Source: Lepisosteus oculatus (lineage: Eukaryota > Chordata > Actinopteri > Semionotiformes > Lepisosteidae). From it: 64,000 nt of DNA. Of this stretch, positions 62,501 to 64,000 are shown in pieces. Below the pieces are notes generated by a model that saw only the letters and a list, made by a program, of their open reading frames with translations, had not been told where the DNA came from and did not search any database. Positions within the stretch are counted from its first letter, which is position 1; every line of letters begins with the position of its first letter. The DNA lies in assembly GCF_040954835.1 (NCBI RefSeq), contig NC_090711.1:8563501-8627500 (forward strand), written 5' to 3'. The position numbers were made by a program, and so were the translations under genes.

Positions 62501-63816
62501 AACAACAGCATGAGATTTCTACAATATAAGAATATGGTAAGAAGAGGCTATCAGAACTAATTGTTTTCGTTCTTCAGTTACAGGGAAACCACCATTTTGC
62601 TACATGGAATATGGATTGATTACAAAAAAGACAAAACTATTAATATGTAATTAATATCTCTCTACTGTCCCTGGCACTGCATCTCACGAGATGCCTTTTC
62701 CAAAGATCAACTCAAAACTCTCTTTTGGGTCTTTGTTAAACCACTGCCTTGTCCTGTTGAATTGGAAGCAATCTGCCTCATCTTATCATGGTCACTGCAT
62801 TGCATTAGATAAAGACAAAAATGATTCCAAATGAAAAGATGCTATTGAGCCAAATTTGCTTAGTTGGTAATTCAGTTGCTTAAAGTACGTCTAACATCTG
62901 GATAAACGGTTTCACGAACAGCACATACTTTGGGCGTCAGAACCTGGGTGAGAAACTTTTCCAGTTACATGTAACTCTTTTAACAACGTGTTTCCAGTTT
63001 TAGATCATAAATGGATTCCCTTTTAGTTTCCACTTGTGTTCTGTTCTCCTTGTTTTTCCATTCAGTGAGAAATAGTTCCCTGATTGTTTACTTATTTTAT
63101 TGATCCAGCACACTATCTTGATGAAGGCAAAACAAGAATTTGTGTAAACAAAGGGATACTTTTCATACTTACTGTTTTCTGAAATCTCGGAATCACCCAG
63201 AGATGTTAAGTATGTTTCTCCTTCCTGTGTGAACATTTTTTTCTGTGTATTCTTCTAGTATGGCTCTCAATGTCTGTCTGACAACTGAAGTTGTACAGCT
63301 GAGTACAACTGAAATAATAACTTTTATTTCTTTTACTCAAATGTATGGTATTCATTTTGACAGTGGATTCATTTTCTATTTCTCTGTTTTTAAATATAAA
63401 TATAAAAAATAACCTAAAGATAGAAGAAACATATGTTCAGGAGCCGACTGAGTACATTAGACTTGTATCATTAATAGAATATGCAATAGATGTTTTAAAA
63501 ATACCCATTTTGAGGAACAGAACATGAGCTATCACAACAAGATAAGCAATAAACTATGGAATGTAATGTCTTGTAAAAATTCCCATACCCAGTAGAAGAA
63601 ATAAGGATGCAAATATGATCCCTATGGCACTGCCACCCATCTGTGTAGCAGGGGATTTCCGGAATCTGCAGTTTGCTGGTCCTGAACTGACACAGTCACA
63701 CACTGTCACAGTGAGGTTCTGGATAGAATACTGCTCCTGCTTGTCAAAGATTTTCAAAGACACTTCATACACGCCACTGAAAACATCACTTTCCTTGATG
63801 AGATCGACAGAGTGCC
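59551..63816 (-). CDS. cdh26: Cadherin-26-like protein, gene B, 3' half (5' part outside the window)
   Basis: Exons seen, 5' to 3': 63816-63589, 62211-62093, 61377-61273, 60927-60850, 60247-60167 and 59769-59551. They match gene A exons 11, 12, 13, 15, 16 and 17 in order and phase; four are the same length or nearly so (228, 119, 105 and 78 against 87). Encoded are the membrane-proximal domain end (HSVDLIKESDVFSGVYEVSL, VCDCVSSGPANC), the helix across the first two exons, and a tail ending with the conserved YPPHIYADEGEP segment and a different last few residues (SSLKTLRQNN). About 275 residues are visible. No further exon is seen from 63817 to 64000, so the extracellular part lies to the right. 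There is one copy of the exon that is duplicated in gene A. The reading frame is intact, so the gene looks functional. The 3' UTR is interrupted by a solo LTR. Confidence 0.85.
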
Positions 63817-64000
63817 CTGCATCAAAGAACAGGCATGAAAATTACCATTTAAATCAATAACAGACTTCAAAGAGATTATCCATCATTTATCCAAATCTAT
63901 ATCAGAACTCATGTCAAAATTGCCTCACACAAGTGATGAAAAAATGGATTCATTCTCTGTTTGCACTCAGTTACCCATGTATACCTTTTTTAAAAATAGA

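Noticed and set aside
63173-63242. A possible extra exon of gene B between exons 11 and 12, with a strong GTAAGTATG donor
   Set aside because: With either visible acceptor the length is 70 or 52 nt, which breaks the phase between the neighbouring exons. Gene A has no counterpart.
1-64000. CRISPR arrays, operons, bacterial promoters and terminators, tRNA genes
   Set aside because: The window is vertebrate nuclear DNA with spliced genes. No spaced repeat array is present. The tRNA-like segments are degenerate SINE heads without a full cloverleaf.

Overview
This is AT-rich vertebrate nuclear DNA, almost certainly from a ray-finned fish. Genes are split into short exons with GT/AG introns. The repeats are fish-like: tRNA-headed SINEs, a 5S-rRNA-headed SINE, foldback elements and Ty3/gypsy-type LTRs. 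The mix looks to me more like a non-teleost lineage (gar, bowfin, sturgeon or bichir type) than a typical teleost, but that is an impression and not a demonstration.

Layout. (1) Positions 1674-3997, plus strand: a five-exon gene for a small DUF218 (YdcF-like) protein. (2) Positions 7456-9484, minus strand: a complete three-exon histamine H3-type receptor of 387 residues. (3) Positions 18232-21454, minus strand: four intact first exons of a cadherin-26-like gene with no later exons visible; this is a truncated paralog, named C here. (4) Positions 30322-53742, minus strand: a complete cadherin-26-like gene, A, assembled by hand into about 17 coding exons and 860 residues. It has a signal peptide, a very short furin-cleaved propeptide, cadherin repeats, one membrane helix and a cytoplasmic tail. 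(5) Positions 59551-63816 and beyond the window, minus strand: the 3' half of a second cadherin-26-like gene, B. The three cadherin copies lie head to tail. In human, CDH26 and HRH3 both lie on 20q13.33, so the receptor-cadherin linkage looks ancestral.

The most interesting points are these. One tail exon of gene A is duplicated in tandem with both copies intact. Gene A also has a histidine-rich tail exon. A and B are nearly identical in two exons (11 and 16) but strongly diverged in those between. Gene C is open through the first cadherin domain and then stops. A solo LTR sits about 10 bp past the stop codon of gene B. A foldback element has perfect 60-bp arms and a 14-bp target duplication. 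One LTR family occurs both as solo LTRs with exact 5-bp target duplications and as a short two-LTR element 133 bp from a gene A exon.

The rest is intergenic or intronic sequence in which I see only repeat remnants. All exon models come from reading splice sites and from paralog comparison, with no alignment or transcript support.
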